Origin: Branchiostoma floridae
Taxonomy: Eukaryota > Chordata > Leptocardii > Amphioxiformes > Branchiostomatidae
Direction: 5' to 3'
Assembly (NCBI RefSeq): GCF_000003815.2
Contig: NC_049982.1
Coordinates: forward strand, 28,270,329-28,334,328
Length of the DNA: 64,000 nt
Shown here: piece by piece, positions 12,425 to 25,300 of the stretch
How positions within the stretch are numbered: position 1 is the stretch's first letter
How the letters are laid out: each line of letters begins with the position of its first letter
Program-made: the position numbers and the translations under genes
The notes under the pieces: model-generated
Told to the model about the DNA's origin: nothing
Seen by the model: the letters and a program-made list of their open reading frames with translations, nothing else
Databases searched by the model: none

Positions 12425-13480
12425 AAAGACACAAAATGGCGCCACGAGGCGCTAATCAGCACCAAAAGGATCCAATTTGTTGAGTGAAATTTCATTTTTT
12501 TTAAATTAAAAAAGGATCCATATGGCGCAATTTATTCTGTAGAAATTTATATGTCTGTTCGAAGGTATATTTATATATTAAACGGATGGTCCCTGGAAAC
12601 TTTCTATACTTAGCTATCAGTTTGACAGAGTTTCCGGAGGGTACAGTCTTGAGCGTAACCTTGTTCTTTGATCTCCCCCTATCTAGCGTGCCATATTGTA
12701 GCAAACCCCATGATTCTGGCCATTTCAGTCTAGTCAGTCAAAAGCAATGGGCCTGTTGTTTGAACACAAGCACGCCTGACCCAACAAGTCTTTTTATTTC
12801 TGTGAACATCAATATAAAACGGTAAAAATAAAGCTGCGGTGCGTTACATCAGCCTGGAAAGTGGTTCCCCGTTCTTGGAAGGGGTTAAGGAATCACGAGA
12901 AACTATCTTTGATAGCTAGACCGCAGTCAGAAGTAAATATATTTCCCCTCAAAGTTGACCAATTTTCAGGGTTTCGGGGTAGCGTTTCGCTGTTAACATG
13001 TTGTATTCGAGACGAGTTACGCACTGCTTGTTTTTTTTTATATGCCGGGTTACTGATAGGACAAGGATCAACTGCTTCCGGTTACTTTCAGTGTTGTTGT
13101 ACTGTCAGTTCAGTCGGCGATATGTCATAACCTTTTATACATGTAACGGATTATTCTTGAGGTTGATTTACATAAAACACAAACAAGAGACTACTATAAG
13201 AATGCATGACGTGGTATGAAGTAATGGTTGTTAATAAGATGACTAGCTCAGAACACAGAGGTTTAAGTCCCCTGACATGTCCCTTGGATTTGCCATTGAA
13301 AAAGGCACTCAACACGCTCAGGTTGACGTAGAGAACCAAGCTATAGGAGGACCATTGTCAGAACAGACCTTTGTGGACCAGACAATTACCCAACTATAAA
13401 TATCATGAAGCTCAATCGGCAACTAATCATGTCATACTGTTAGCAAATACATTAATAAATGCTCAAACGCTAACATCACG

Positions 13481-13560
13481 CACAAAACACACACACACAC
13501 ATAAAACACACACATGCACACAGAACACACACACAAAACACACACACACACAACACACAC
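13481..13560. repeat. (CA)n microsatellite
   Basis: An imperfect CA/CACAAAA tract. The open frames through it on both strands are low-complexity artefacts. 13561-13960 is probably 3' flank of NTase-TPR gene A and includes a C-run at about 13892-13902. Confidence 0.85.
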
Positions 13561-13960
13561 CGTATAATCTATGTTTGTGGAAGGATTGACATAACAGGTG
13601 ACTATAGGTGCATAAAACATAGTTTTTAATGAAAGGAAATAAGAAGTACAAAACTGGCAACATCAACATTGACAAAGAAATATAACCAGCATATTCCTAA
13701 CTTAAAATGCACACACAATAATTACAGGTAGACAAAGTTTACCTGCAGTTTTTTATACCGTACACTTCTGGTAGGTATAAATATTTAATGAAATATTCGT
13801 AGAACTAGCGTCTAAAAAATGATTGTACTGCCTGATTAGAAAGTAGGCGATATTCTGTCATGATAATCTTTAAAAAACTATAATGCGTTCGCCCCCCCCC
13901 CCTCCAATACATTTATGGGTAACAATTAGAACCTTGAAGGCCTGTAACCATGAAAAGCTG

Positions 13961-16900
13961 TCAGCATTCTTGTAATTGTTGCTTGTACTCCAGCGCTTTC
14001 TTAACATTACCAAGGTTAGCCCATGCCAAATGCAGGCTCTTAAGTGTTTCGGAGATACGAAGATTTTTCGAATTATTGCCATAGATAATTCTATACATCG
14101 TTAGGGACTGTTCAAAGTAGATGATTGCTTTTTTGTGATTACTAAGATTGCCCCAAGACAAGCCCAAGTTAAGCAGTGACAAGGCAATGTCAGGATGTGC
14201 CTTTGTTTCTCCATAGACAGTTTTGTTCATCGATAGTGACAGTTCAAAGTACCTGATTGCTTCTTCAAAATCACCGAGCTTGCCCCAAGACGATCCAAGA
14301 CTGTTTAGTGATAAGGCAATGTTCAGGTGTGCCGTGTTTTCTCCATAGATAGTTTTCATCATCGATAGTAACTGTTCGTAGTAGCGGATTGCTTTCTTGT
14401 GATTCCCGAGATTCGACCAAGACGCCCCCAGGTTTTTTAGTGACTTGGCAATGTCCAGATGAGCCGTGTTTTCCCCATAGATAGTTTTCATCATCGACAG
14501 TGACTGTTCATAGTAGCGGAATGCTTTCTTGTGATCTCCGAGATTCGACCAAGACGCCCCAAGGTTGTTTAGTGACTTGGCAATGTCCAGTTGAGCCGTG
14601 TTTTCTCCATAGATAGTTTTCATCATCGATAGTAACTGTTCGTAGTAGCGGATTGCTTTCTTGTGATTCCCGAGATTCGACCAAGACGCCCCCAGGATTT
14701 TTAGTGACTTGGCAATGTCCAGATGAGCCGTGTTTTCTCCATAGATAGTTTTCATCATCGACAGTGACTGTTCACAGTAGCGGAATGATTTGTTGTGATC
14801 GTCGAGTTTACTCCAAGACCATCCCAGGTTGTTTAGTGACCTAGCAATGTACGGATGTGCCGTGTTCTCTCCATAGATAGTTTTCCTCATCGATAGTGAC
14901 TGTTCGAAGTAGTGGATTGCTTTCTTGTAATCGCCGAGATCATTCAAAGATACCCCTAGGTTGTTTAGTGTCGCGGCAATGTCAGGATGTGCCGTGTTCT
15001 TTCCATAGATAGTTTTCTTCATCGACAGCGACTGCTCGTAGTAGCTGCTTGCCTTCTTGTGATCCCCGAGATCACTCCAAAGTGATCCCAAGTTGTATAG
15101 TAATAAGGCAATGTCCGGATGTGCCGTGTCTTTTCCATAAATAGTTTTCACCATTGATAGTGACTGTTCGTAGTAGCTGTTTTGTTTCCTATGGTCGCCG
15201 AGATAACCCCAAGACGCCCCCAGGTTATTTAGTGATAAGGCAATCTCCGGATGTGCCGTGTTTTCTCCATAGATAGTTTTCCTCATCGATAGTGACTGTT
15301 CAAAGTAGCTAATAGCTTTCTCATGGTCACCGAGATCATTCCAAGACACCCCCAGGTTGTTAAATAACCCGGCACTCTCCGGATATGCGGTGTTTTCTCC
15401 GTAGATAGTTTCCCTCATCGACAGTGACTGTTCGTAGTATCTGATTGCTTTCTTGTGATCGCCAAAATCTCTCCGAGATATTCCCAGGTTATTTAGTGAC
15501 GCGGCAATGTCCGGATGTGCCGTGTTTTCTCCAAAAATAATTTTCTTCATCGTCAATGACTGTTCGTGGTAGCTGATTGCTTTCTTATAATCACCGAGAC
15601 TCGCCCGAGACGCCCCCAGGTTGTTTAGTGACGTGGCAATATCCCGATGTGCTGTGTTTTCTCCGTAGATAGATTTCCTCATCGAGAGTGACAGTTCGTG
15701 GTAGTGGATTGCTTTCTTGTGATCGCCGAGACGTGTCCAACACATCCCCAGGTTGTTAAGTGATGTTGCAATGTTCGGATGTGCCGTGTTTACTCCATAG
15801 ACAGTTTTCAGCATCGATAGTGACTGTTCGAAGTAGTTGATTGCTTTCTTGTGGTCACCGAGATCTATGCAAGATAATCCCAGGTTGTTTAGTGACCCAG
15901 CAATGCCCGGATGTGCCGCATTGTCTCCATGGATACTTCTGCGTAACCTTAGTGCCTCCTCATTTAGACTAATTCCCTTTGTGATATCGTCATAGAAGTC
16001 CAATACGGATCCCAATTCCTGAAGTATTTCAGCACGTTTGTTTACATCACTACCAGAATCTATTAATGCTGCTTCCAGATGGCTTTTGGTTCTATCATAC
16101 AAAAATAGTTCTTTTGATATTCGACCTCTACATTCATGAGAAATATCAAATAATGTCATTTTCAATACACTTTTCTGTTGGACCTGCAAGCTATCTGCTA
16201 TACATTTCTTCAAAGGGATAGCCCTGTAGTAATATCTAAAAAGAACTTGAATGTCTGGAACGTGGAATATTGAACTCAATGTAGTGCCAGATATCTCTTG
16301 TGCGTTTGAATCGTATTTCATTTGTGCAAGAGGAGACATACTGTCTTGTTGTTCCCCTTTATTCAAGTATGTTCTCAACCGGAGTTCAGCCGAGATACTG
16401 GTCAACACCACGAGGTGGGTCGCATTCTCTTCATTGATTTTTTCCATTTCTTTCAATTCCTCTATAATAGTCCACGCGCTGGCAAGAGTGATCTGGCAGC
16501 ACAGAGCTAGTACTTCGATGGCAATGCCGGGAAAACGATAAATGTCTCTTTTAACATTCAGAAGTTCTCCAGTAGGCCAATAGGAAGAAAGTTGTTCCTT
16601 GTTCTCCGACAAGATTTGACTAGCAGACAGACGAGGCATGGGCTGCGAAACTCGATCATTTGTGACGAAGGCGTTAAGTTTTCCCATATAAGTCGTCACG
16701 AGGGCCTCTTCACCTGTTAAGAAAACAACCCGCCTGAGGATGTCTGACAAGTGGTACCCTTCTGCCACGGAAACGTCTAGCAGCTGAAACTTTGCCATTT
16801 CAGCAGGGGTTTGGATAAGGCTTACGGGATCTTTCTTCTTGGTCTGATCTCTTCCAAACGGGGTCTTGCTGGCCCATGGCATGAAGCCGTCAAAAGCAAA

Positions 16901-19900
16901 CCCACGCGGCGTGACAGAGTCAAAGAACCAGTCTTTCTCTGGATCCTCGGATGGAAAATCGTTGAGTGACGGGATGGCCATGGCCGGTAGGATGGTCTCT
17001 CCGAGGTTGATGACTTTCAGGTGTAGGTAGTGTGTCAGGTTGATGAAGTGCTGTCGTGTGTTATCATTGTCCTTCCCCTCCTCAATCAGAATGGCGAACT
17101 CCAGGTCAGAGTAGGGTGTGACCAGTTCTGTTGCCTGTGAGCCTAACCCGATGGAAGCGTACTCACACGGAGAAGGACCCAGTTTGTCAATACATTCATT
17201 TAACAGGTCTTGGATGAAATTCTGTCTATCTTTGGCAATGTTCTTGAATAGAGCCTTGACTGCTTCAGCTCTCTCAGCCTCGACTGTTATCATGACTGGG
17301 TCATCCTCGTCGTATTGGTACGGGTTGTGTTGTTGATCAATGGCTTCCAGTTGTGACTTAGCGCACGTACGCATCTCTTGTAATCGCTTCTTATGACCTA
17401 TAGCCAAATCAGGAGGAACATATTTTGTTTCTACATTTGTTGTGTCGTGGAGGAACGATTGTTCTACATTCTGAAGTCTTCCTGTCAAATTACTTTTGTT
17501 CTTGTTTGTTCTTGCCATAGCTGCGTTGTACAGAGCTGCTGCTTGTGTGAATTTCCTACCTTCTTTTGTTGTTTCACCTCGCCGGACGTAAACGTCACCA
17601 AGTCTGGACAGGCATTCGGCCTCCTTACCTCGATCGGGTTTGCTCGGATCTGCATGCAAATATATTTTATATAAATTATTAGGTTACCAATCGAAATATT
17701 TCGCAATTAATTACATACGCATTTCATACTCAATCACGGCCCATAACCATATCACAACGAAAATGAATTGATCTATATGCTATGTGTTGTGAACTTTCTT
17801 ATTATATTTCAGCCATACCATAGGTATGGTGAAATATATTGTATTCGTAATGTTTTTTCTCCTGTCAAATCTTCAAATCGAATCAACTCCGTCGTTCCTG
17901 GACCGATTGACTTCAAACTTGGCACAAGGGTAGAGTGGATCAATACCCTTAGGCTTTTTTTTTTTCATTTTTGTCATATCTGCCTTTAAAATGATTTTAT
18001 TCATGTTTTTTGTAATTTTTATGTACATTTTGGCCCCCTGAACCCTGGTATTACAGCCGAATGACCTCAAATTTGGTACAGAGGTGCCTTGGTCATATGC
18101 CCACATAGATCTAATATCAGTTTTGGCATATGGTACAACAAAACGCTTAATTTTGCGATTTTTTTTGCCAATTTTTGACAAAAAAGGGACATTTTTGGCT
18201 TCTGTACCCTCATTTTACAACCAAATCACCTGAAATTTGGTATAGAGGTGCCCTCCACATATGCGCACATGGATTTGATAACAATGTTGGCATACAGTAC
18301 AACAAAATGCTTAATTCTGTAATTTGTTTGCCATTTGTTGACAAAAATAGGACATTTTTGGCTCCTGTACCCTCGTTTTACAACCAAATGACCTACAATT
18401 TGGTAAAGAGGTTCTCTAGATACTTATTCAAATGACCCATGTATAGTTTTTGGCATGAACCACTTCAAAACTACATAATTGGGGATTTTTATATCATTTT
18501 CCAATGGCCACAGAGGTCAACGACATGGGGAGGGAGATGGCTGAAATATGCTGTATTTGCTCTTAAGCAAATGTCGGCCTTTCTAGTTGAGAAAATCGTT
18601 ACTTCGCTAATGCTAAAATCAAGTAATTTGCCTAAAAGATGACGTACTATGAATGAGTCTTAGAGCAGACGCAAAGTTCTGTTCTGCCACGTCCAGCTTC
18701 CCATCAGTCAGTGCGCGGTCCCCTATAGTCAGGTGCTCCTCGTAAGACCTGAAGCGGTTGGGGAATTTAAGTCGTACATACTGTATATCATGCTCTCACT
18801 GCAATAAATATCGTTGATACATTATAAAACATTTGGCTCTAAACGTAGGAATGTACACTGACTACTAAATACTAATTTATAGATAAATACCAATGACTAA
18901 AGTACAGCAAAAATCATCTGCCTCTTACGAACGTTTGGGACATTCGTTCAGTAGAATACTTGTAATTGTGTGTCTTGCCAACCAACTATTCCCTAACTGC
19001 AAATTAAACTAAAATTGGCACAAATTTGCAAAGCCCACGGAAGTACTTAGCGCAATTCGCCGCAATCCAGTGACATACTCGCTTAAGGGATGGAAGTCAT
19101 GGTTTTCCTGACCAGGCAATTATAACATTATCTATTTTTTTCCCACGCTTTTTTGTCGATTGCGTTGAGCTTATCTCTACTAGTAGCGACAAACCAAACA
19201 CCTGTGCTTACATAGACTTCTGATCCCTGGCCTCTCCGATATCAGTGTTGGGTGACGTCATCAGAAAGTCCCGTGACACGTGACACTGCTGTTGTTGTTG
19301 TACTCTGTGCTGCTTTGGAATCTTCAATTGTAACAATCAGAAGGGTTATTCTAGCATCAGAATAAATTCTGGTCAGTTAACAGACCTAACTGTTCAGCAC
19401 ATATATTTACTTTATAAATTATTTTTGTGTTAAAAAATGATAATGCAAAACTACTTATAGTAGTTGAACTTTGATAGCTCATTTTTAACCAATAAACATA
19501 AATTTTTATGAAAAAAAATTAAGCAATCATCAACTGGTGAAATAATATCAATAATTGACCAAAAGGAGAAACCACTGGTGAATATCGTCGTGACGAAATT
19601 GCGTGGCGAATCTATCACAATGGCTTTTACATTTCAATCTACATCGTTTTCTTTTTCAAGACAAAGATTATTTACGTAAAGAAAGGAAACAAATATCCAG
19701 AAATCAGTTAACATCATGACAATAAAGGCTTTCTTCATCAAATGTATGTCAGATCTAAAAGGAATTTTGTACCTAAGTATTATTTACATGATATTTATGG
19801 TACTCATGAAAGCATTGACAAATTGCTATTTGTAAACACATTACTATGATTACGGCATCAGAAGTTTATAAGGCTATCAACTGCCACTAAGGCATTGAAT

Positions 19901-20717
19901 TACACCTGATAAATATCACATATTGTTTATATAATATGTTTGAGAATAAATGATGTTCTTCATTTTTTGAGTCACATATTATATTTCCGTAATTGGCGGT
20001 TACCTTCTTTCCTGTCGGTCTAGATCTCCTTTGTCTGATCCTTGCCGTGTACAGTAGGCGGTGAATGAGTGCCACTGTATCCTGGAACCGCTCACACCGT
20101 GTCAGTGCAGTGTTGTACAGAGCAGTGGCCTTGGTCAAACATGTCGTGTCTCTAGTTTCTGTTCCTCTTTTCAGGTACACGTCGCCGAGACTCTTGATCG
20201 CTTCCACTTCTAACATATTGTCACCGTTTACGATCCCTTCTACCATCAATCTGGTATATTCGATAAGCAAAGACAGGCTTTTGCCACTAACAAAACAAGC
20301 AGTGAATCTTCTGTCTAGATCTAGAAACATTTCTGCTACATTAGCCAGCGAATAACTTTTCCAGATGTTAGTAAGGGGCTCATAACTACTTGAAGCGGTT
20401 GATAGCTTCCCTAACCTTATTTTCTTTGCATAGTGATAGCGATGTTTAAAACTTTCTCCCACATCTGCGTCGTTACACCGGATCAGTGCGGTCCTGTACA
20501 ACACCATGGCTCTGTCAAAATTTTCTGGGCTCTTGTCAAGTTGTCCCCTTTCCAAGTTTACGTCACCCAGACTTTTGAGCACCTCCACTTCCACACACCT
20601 GTCCATGTTCGCCATGGCGTCCTGCAAGGCACGGAGGTAGTCTGTCTCCGTACCCGCTAGTCCGAGTCTCTTACTCTTGACGTCCACTACGCGAAGTGTA
20701 TCGCAGACTCTCAGCAT
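13961..20717 (-). CDS. NTase-TPR protein, gene A
   Basis: Exons are 20717-20004, 19321-19212, 18748-18648 and 17649-13961. Phases agree and total 4614 bases (1537 aa). Exon 1 encodes two copies of a helical module ([16 protein letters not shown]...VLYRTALIRC; EVEAIKSLGDVYLKRG...ALYNTALTRC), and a third starts exon 4. At about residues 475-495 lies GLGSQATELVTPYSDLEFAI. This matches the nucleotidyltransferase-fold signature hG[GS]x9-13Dh[DE]h, as in GlnD/DUF294-like enzymes. From about residue 887 there are roughly 15 TPR units of 44 residues of kinesin-light-chain type (SLNNLG.SW..LGDHKKAI.YYEQSLSM.KTIYGENTA). Exon 2 carries a five-Gln run. The start is the ATG conserved in copies at 33334 and 21496. 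A cytosolic scaffold or enzyme is inferred; the substrate is unknown. Gene B is a close paralogue. Confidence 0.88.
17870..18480. repeat. tandem repeat, ~162-bp unit
   Basis: CAAATTTGGTACAGAGGTGCC-like blocks recur at about 18070, 18230 and 18393, with an older unit from about 17880. Each is followed by CATATG-CACAT and TACAACAAAA-GCTTAATT. The array fills most of intron 3 of NTase-TPR gene A and does not code. Confidence 0.7.
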
Positions 20718-21286
20718 TTTGTCTACTGGATGATTCTGCACTAAGGATTTAAGATTACTAACACCCTGATGAAATTAGACAGTACTTAGACGGCACCGAC
20801 TTCGGATAAACTAGCATATAGCAAGCAACATTGCGGACATTCAACTACGCAGCAAACAGGTATAGGCTGGTACGACACACTACAAACTTTGACCCCCTAT
20901 CACGAGGTTTGTGTTTGTCCCCCCTGCGGTACAAGGCACCACAAGCATTGACTCATAATCACGAGGCTTTTTGTGTGACTGCGGGGGCAAAAATAACAGA
21001 CTCCATGTCGAATGACTTTGTAGAGTTACTGTGCCAGGGGTCAACTTGTATGGATCTGTTGAAGTTTTGCCTAATTCTAGTTCAACCAGGACAAATTCAG
21101 TCTTCAAAACAAATCTGTTTACAGACTTCATGACAGTCTTGATTGGTCCATAAATCTCGAGTTTTTTTTTCTCTTCTGCTATGTATGAATACTTTAAGAC
21201 AATTTGAAGCTGCAATTTTTGAAGGATACTACCCATCTAGTTAGTGTTAAAAAGTCACACTACATAATTCTATTCATACAGTTTAT
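20718..21286. other. upstream region of gene A
   Basis: CTAACACCCT and the following sequence are shared with the regions upstream of 21496 and 33334. This stretch is therefore a conserved 5' untranslated or promoter region. The block 20550-21090 is repeated in the same direction as 21330-21810. No separate gene is seen. Confidence 0.6.
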
Positions 21287-21496
21287 TCAAGCTTCCAGAG
21301 TTTTTGTATTCTTATGGAGTCTTTCGCTTTTCAAGTTGACGTCGCCCAGACTTTTGAGCACCTCCACTTCCACACACCTGTCCATGTTCGCCATGGCGTC
21401 CTGCAGGGCACGGGGGTAGTCTGTCTCCGTACGCGCTAGTCCGAATCTCTTACTCTTGGCGTCCATCACGCGAAGTTTTTCGCAGACCCTCAACAT
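21287..21496 (-). pseudogene. truncated first exon of an NTase-TPR gene
   Basis: Translation from ATG 21496 runs [19 protein letters not shown] to about codon 54, close to exon 1 of genes A and B, and then ends at a stop after HKNTKTLEA. No further exons lie between here and gene A's own exon 1. It is a duplicate of promoter plus exon 1 that has lost the rest. It stands head to head with the ARF-like pseudogene starting at 22316. Confidence 0.8.
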
Positions 21497-22089
21497 TTTG
21501 GGTACTGGATGATTCTACAGTAAGAATCTTAGACCACTAACACCCTATGAAATCAGACAGTTCTCAGGCTTCGGGTGAGCTAGTATATAGCAAGCAATAA
21601 TGCGGATATTTAACTGCGCAGCAAATACAAACTGGTACAAAGCAGTACAGACTTTAACCCCTTATCACGAGGTTTGTGTTTGTTCCCCCTGTGTGACTGA
21701 GGGGACAAAGTTAACTGGCTACACGTAGATTAACCTTGTTGAGTTATTGTACTGTATGCATAAAGCGGTTAGCATCTGATAGAATTTTGCCTAATGCAAG
21801 TTCATTTGGGGCAACAGTTTTCCTTCTCAGTTCCCTTCTCTCATTTTCCATTTCGTTTTTACAAAATCTGAGAGACTCAACATATTTTATGGTATCTCAT
21901 CGCGTCTGTAGGGAACAACAAAAATCCTGTAGACCTTGTAGAAATTTGAAGGTTTGCCATCTCTATATCATGAAAATCATTCCCTCTGAGCATCTGCTTG
22001 TTAATGAGCACACTTCATAGATTTGTACTGTTTGAAGGATTTCTTACAAGAACCGCTAGGGGGCGCCTCCATCAGCAGGAAAACAAACA

Positions 22090-22200
22090 TGACGTCATTC
22101 TAGTTTTGGTGCCTTGGACAGTTGGTAAACTCCACGTGGAAGTAATGGCACTACAAAGGGTGACGTAATCGCTATGAATACAAATCGTGCGGTATATAAA
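22090..22200 (+). promoter_or_regulatory. divergent promoter, unit 1
   Basis: It contains TGACGTCA (CRE, 22090-22097), CACGTG (E-box, 22133-22138), TGACGTAA (22161-22168) and GGTATATAAA (22191-22200). The same order and spacing occur reversed at 59958-60070 upstream of the intact ARF gene. The TATA box lies about 120 bases before the ARF start codon. Confidence 0.7.
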
Positions 22201-22315
22201 GCACGGTTGTCAGTTTAACAAACACACAACTCCTGGACTGTTATCGACACAAACTGTTCTGTATATAGTGATATGTGGTGTTTTCGAGGCGTTCTCAATT
22301 ATCACATTTACAACA

Positions 22316-25300
22316 ATGGGACTGTGCATGGGGAAACTCATGGCAAAATTGTTCGGAAAACAAGAAGTCAGAATTCTCATGTTAGGAGTGTTTGTCTTAA
22401 ACAAATTTCTAGCACAAGCCGATAATAGTGGAAGGGTGTAGTTTAGATTTATTATACAGTATACATGTGTGTTGTCATAGATGACAGTAATGTTTACACA
22501 TAATATCAATTACGTCATATACGTAAAAGAGCTGACAAACCTAATCTCTAAGCAAATGATAGGAGGCTAAATGTTGTACTTGTTTCTACCTAGGTTTGGA
22601 CGCCACCGGTAAGACTACAACCCTGTACAGACTGAAACTTGGAGAGGTTGTCCACCGCCTGCCGACCATAGGTATACGGAATGGCCTTCTTTGCAACCTC
22701 CCATTGCTGGCTGGGGGAGTATTTGCCATTTTTAACTCTATCCAAGGGGGGAAGTCTAAAAGTCCCTACGCCAACTTTGACGCTGTATAACTCTCGAACG
22801 TCTTGAGCTAGGACAACCAAACTTGGTGAATTTTCCTAGAATATTGTTGGCAACAATTTAAGAAAAAGGGTATTACTAAGTTTATATTTTTTCGTGTTGC
22901 CATTGCGACGGGTTTTTGAAACTGAAAGGCATGTTTTACAAAAATCACTAATGGGATTTTAATATGTTCTTGCTAAACCACACTTGTTTTCATATACATT
23001 TAATATATAACATATCTTGATGTGACGTTTATAATTGAATATTCATGATTTATGCTAATGTCATTTTATTGCGTCATTTTGACGTCGTTGTGGTAGCTTT
23101 TGACAACAGAAGTCTAAGAAGACTGAAATATTGATAAAACTAGAGTTCGGCGACCTCATACCTCCATGAAAATTTAGAGCTTTCGTAAATTTCATGCAAT
23201 TGACTAACACATTAATATAATTTATGCATGGTGTTGTTCATCATTGACTAACATACACATGTCACAATTATAAAATTCCCATTATTAATCATAAAGTGGT
23301 TTTGCAATTTTTGCATAAATTATGCAAATAAGTTCCTCATTACCATATTTGGTATCTGCTTATATTCCACCTATCATAATTAACATTTGTTACATGTATT
23401 GAGCTCCAGTTATTGAAAACAATGGAACTATACAATTTCCTCATTAATTATGCAAATTAAGTCCTCATTTGCATAACATGCATATCATTATGAACATCTT
23501 TGCCCAAGCTACCTGCATGCCTAAAATGATGCCAATCCGTCGTTCCTTTCTGCAGTTATCCTCTTTGAAGTGTCTTGACAAAAATGCCCCTGCAGTTCCA
23601 CAATTGAATGTTAGGGGGCTGAAACTTGCCCCAATATGTCATGGCACTAAAAGCTATCTACCACCTAAATGTCAAGACCATAGCATGTCTGAAACAAGAG
23701 ATACATTGAAAAAACTGCTATTATAGAATATTCTCATTAATTATGCAAATGTACTCCTATTTTGCATAATTAGTATCTTATCGTGTACAACATTGTCTAA
23801 GGTACCTACATACCAAAGATCATGAAAATCCGTTGTTCCCTTCTTGAGTTATCCTCTTCAGAAGTTTTTGACAAAAACGCCCCTGCTATCCCAAAACTAG
23901 ACGCTAGGGGGCCCAAACTTATGTCATTTCTTCCTGAGCACAAGAGCTATCTAACACTCAAAAATCGTGACCATAGCATGTTCAGAACACCGAGATAGCA
24001 AAACCGGAAGTTGCGCTGCAGTACCAAGGGGAGCCGCTAGAGGGCCCAAAATCTAATCATTTCCAGCTTTCATCACACACTACCAACACACCAAGTATGA
24101 AAGCAATCCATCCAGCCGTTCTTGAGTTATCTTGTTTACACACACACACACACACAAACACACAGACAGACACACAAACGCGGGGTAAAATATATCCTCC
24201 ATGACATTTCATGGAGGTAATAACTTTATGGTTAACTTTTGTATGATATATCAATGCTAACTGCTATATTCTTAATTATATATTTTTGCAAACCCAAACT
24301 CGTAACATTCTATTTTTAACAAACGTCGTTGTAATAGCCCACATAAAGTTGTATGTGCCACCGCAAGATGTTTGGTGACGCCTCAGGGACTAGCCTAATA
24401 TAGTATATCAGATGTCGAAATTCTTCTCTTTGTTTCACACAGGATTCAACGTGGAGACGACTGAATACAAGAACGTCAAGTTCACCACTTGGGACGTCGG
24501 TGGGACTGATAAAATCGTAAGTTGGATGACAGAATAAATTTCGCGTACATGGCTATGAGACGACTAACTCACATAATTACATTTTTGGACGGCAAAAAAT
24601 AATAGCATCATTACGTTTATGGAGTAGAATTTTGCAAATAAACTAGAAACGACAAGTACTAAGTATCTGCTTGCAAATACGTTGGTGTTATAGTTTAGTC
24701 TATGTTAGAGAAAATGTTGACGTAGGTGACATAGCCAAAGCTAACATGATATACTGTTTTTGAGTACTATTTATGTCAGGAAGGATATGCTTTATTTGAA
24801 TTCTGTAACTAGGTGGTACAAAAGCGCCGACTAGTAATCTATGATAGCACTGCATCCTTGAAACAGTCTGGCCTATATCAAGGACGGAAAGAAAATGCTG
24901 AAAAGAAAGGTGTCAAAATCCCAAGATGGCGGCATCCATCGATGCTTACGAGTGCAAAATATGTTAATATACGACAAAACCCTTGATTGTTTTTTTTTTC
25001 CAGAGACCTCTGTGGTGTCACTTTAACAGACACCAAAACACGGACGCCATCATCATTGTGTTGGACAGTAACGACAGAGAACGGCTACCGGAAATGCGTC
25101 AGGAGATAGGAATGTGTCTAGAGGAGGATGAACTACGGAAATGCCTCTTTCTCATCCTTGCCAACAAACAGGTAAAACGTTTGCGACACTTCGTGCTGTG
25201 AATATTTCTAAAATGTTTTATGAAATATGGGTACTTGATATAATAGAATAAATTGTCACTGTACATATATTAAAAAGAATTTCATGTTTTTCGTTAAAGG

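Noticed and set aside
13371-13675. Open frames of Thr/His or Val/Cys repeats on both strands
   Set aside because: They are translations of the CA microsatellite.
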